From contig CM047425.1 in NCBI GenBank assembly GCA_026168455.1, forward strand, positions 8,530,001-8,594,000: DNA of 64,000 bases. Reading direction: 5' to 3'. Shown here one piece after another: positions 62,736-64,000 of this stretch. The first letter of the stretch is position 1, and each line of letters begins with the position of its first letter. The notes beneath the pieces are model-generated. The model saw only the letters and a program-made list of their open reading frames with translations, ran no database searches and was not told where the DNA came from. This DNA comes from Theocolax elegans (lineage: Eukaryota; Arthropoda; Insecta; Hymenoptera; Cerocephalidae). Position numbers and translations under genes: made by a program.

Positions 62736-64000
62736 CCTCTCTTTCCCAGTTAGCAAACGCGTGATTAAGGAGGAAGAAGGACTATACTAGCTCGTGCGAC
62801 TTGGGTCTGGGTCGCGATCGTTTTGCTGTTTTACAGTTGTAAAAACGACTGTCGAAACGCGCGAGAGAGTTTGTAATGGCTGTGCGAACCTACCTCGAAG
62901 TGTGCGAGCTTGAATAAAACGATGAGGAAGATGGTGTATATATGTATATACACATACGCGTGCAAGATGATGGAAATAGGATGGAAAGGACGTGCAAGCT
63001 GCAGTAAACACTATTGCATAGAACTCATCGAGTTATAACTGTGGGATATTTTTTCTTCTTGGTGCGGCTTCATAAATCTATAGCTATCGTGACATTCATG
63101 ACTAATGAGACTGAGAGTTATACGTTTCAAAGGGTATTAAAAACATATAGTACTTGTAGTGCACGTTGAGCGAAATATTTATTTTCGAATGATTATCGGT
63201 ACCATATTTACTTTTACCTATTTAAAAACTAAGTTATAAATAATCTTGGATTTAATACTACTTTATAATAACTATATAAATTTATTGATATCATTAGAAA
63301 CAACTGATTGGCTGTTTATTTTCGCAACCCTCCCGATAAATACTTCAAGTGGACATTCCTACCTTGGATAATTACGATGCAATCTACATTCCCCGATTCA
63401 TTATCCGTCGGTAAATTCATTAAACCGTGAATTTAATAACTCGTTTGTTTTATCGCCTCAAATGATAGAAAGAGTATACGTAAGACCAATTCTAGAAAGT
63501 AATCTTGTATTTTTAATAAAACAAAGAAACAAAGGATGGTATCATACAACCTAAATTTCCCTGATGTATTATGCAGAATCGTTCTACTTGCGGCGTAGAT
63601 CTCGTTCTTCTCATTATACTTCGGGGGGCTCTTAGCTTGCGTGTAGGTTTCTCGCTCCATTCAATCGTTCAACCCGGCAATCCTCTTTCTCTCTCTCGAT
63701 CTCTTGGGTGCACGAAAGAAAAAAAAGTAGGAAGAGGGGTGAAAATCACACTGCCCGAAAAGCTAACGAACAAGCTCATCGCGAGGTCTACGCCAATAAT
63801 CCAACTTAACAAGCTCATTAGTCTATTTGCATGACAGGGCGTCATAGCGCACGTAATAACGGGCTTCTCAGCTCCATCTCAGTTGGCGTGTGCGTTCTCT
63901 CTCTCTATCTCTCCCCGATTTCGCCAATGTCACCAGAGGCGAGGAACTTGCGCGAGCAGTACGCGCCCCAAGGCGCACTCTCTAGGTACACGTATATAGC

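Larger units (their letters stand above)
61494..64000. other. Non-coding stretch upstream of the neprilysin-like gene
   Basis: AT-rich near the gene, then an ATG triplet tract (62021-62045), CT-rich DNA (62704-62735), AT-rich DNA (63,100-63,300) and a GC-richer right end. No further exon, tRNA or promoter could be supported. Confidence 0.55.

Noticed and set aside
1..64000. tRNA, rRNA, CRISPR array, known microRNA, transposon with terminal repeats
   Set aside because: Scanned by eye for tRNA B-box sequence, spaced direct repeats, well-known insect microRNA seeds and terminal inverted repeats; none was convincing. A covariance-model and repeat-library search would be decisive.

Overview
The window looks like a piece of an insect chromosome, most likely hymenopteran (ant, bee or wasp). 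The reasons are frequent CpG, very dense (GA)n/(CT)n, (TA)n and trinucleotide microsatellites, alternating GC-richer and very AT-rich stretches, and one gene cut into small exons by short AT-rich introns with arthropod splice signals. This placement is an inference; nothing in the window fixes the species.

One protein-coding gene is well supported. It lies on the minus strand at 58,054-61,432 and can be followed through 17 coding exons to a stop, with no frameshift or internal stop (653 codons). It encodes a secreted protein of the neprilysin (peptidase family M13) fold. The mature protein has exactly eight cysteines, at the places of the four core disulfides of neprilysin. The zinc site is gone: the HExxH motif reads TEIAR, the ENIAD glutamate is replaced, and the C-terminal loop that carries the substrate-contacting His and Arg is missing. 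It is best read as an intact pseudopeptidase.

The other ~60 kb hold no gene I can support. Two plus-strand sites, at 9,550/9,551 and 37,116/37,117, have a branchpoint-like motif, a long pyrimidine tract and CAG directly joined to GTAAG. This is the layout of recursive splice sites (ratcheting points) of giant insect introns. Each is followed within 46-63 nt by a second donor-like site. If they work, 9-37 kb at least lies inside one very long plus-strand intron whose exons are mostly or wholly outside the window. The neprilysin-like gene would then be nested in, or downstream of, that host gene on the opposite strand.

Layout: 1-8,040 non-coding mosaic; 8,041-8,870 a nearly perfect ~416-bp direct tandem duplication; 8,871-58,000 non-coding DNA with the two recursive-splice candidates, many microsatellites and several AT-rich deserts (for example 28,000-28,900, 39,180-39,800, 46,050-47,000, 50,380-50,930, 54,740-55,150, 56,800-58,000); 58,000-61,500 the neprilysin-like gene; 61,500-64,000 non-coding. 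No tRNA, rRNA, CRISPR array or recognisable transposon was seen by eye. Most open frames of 60-250 codons are open because of low-complexity repeats or GC-rich DNA and are not called as genes.
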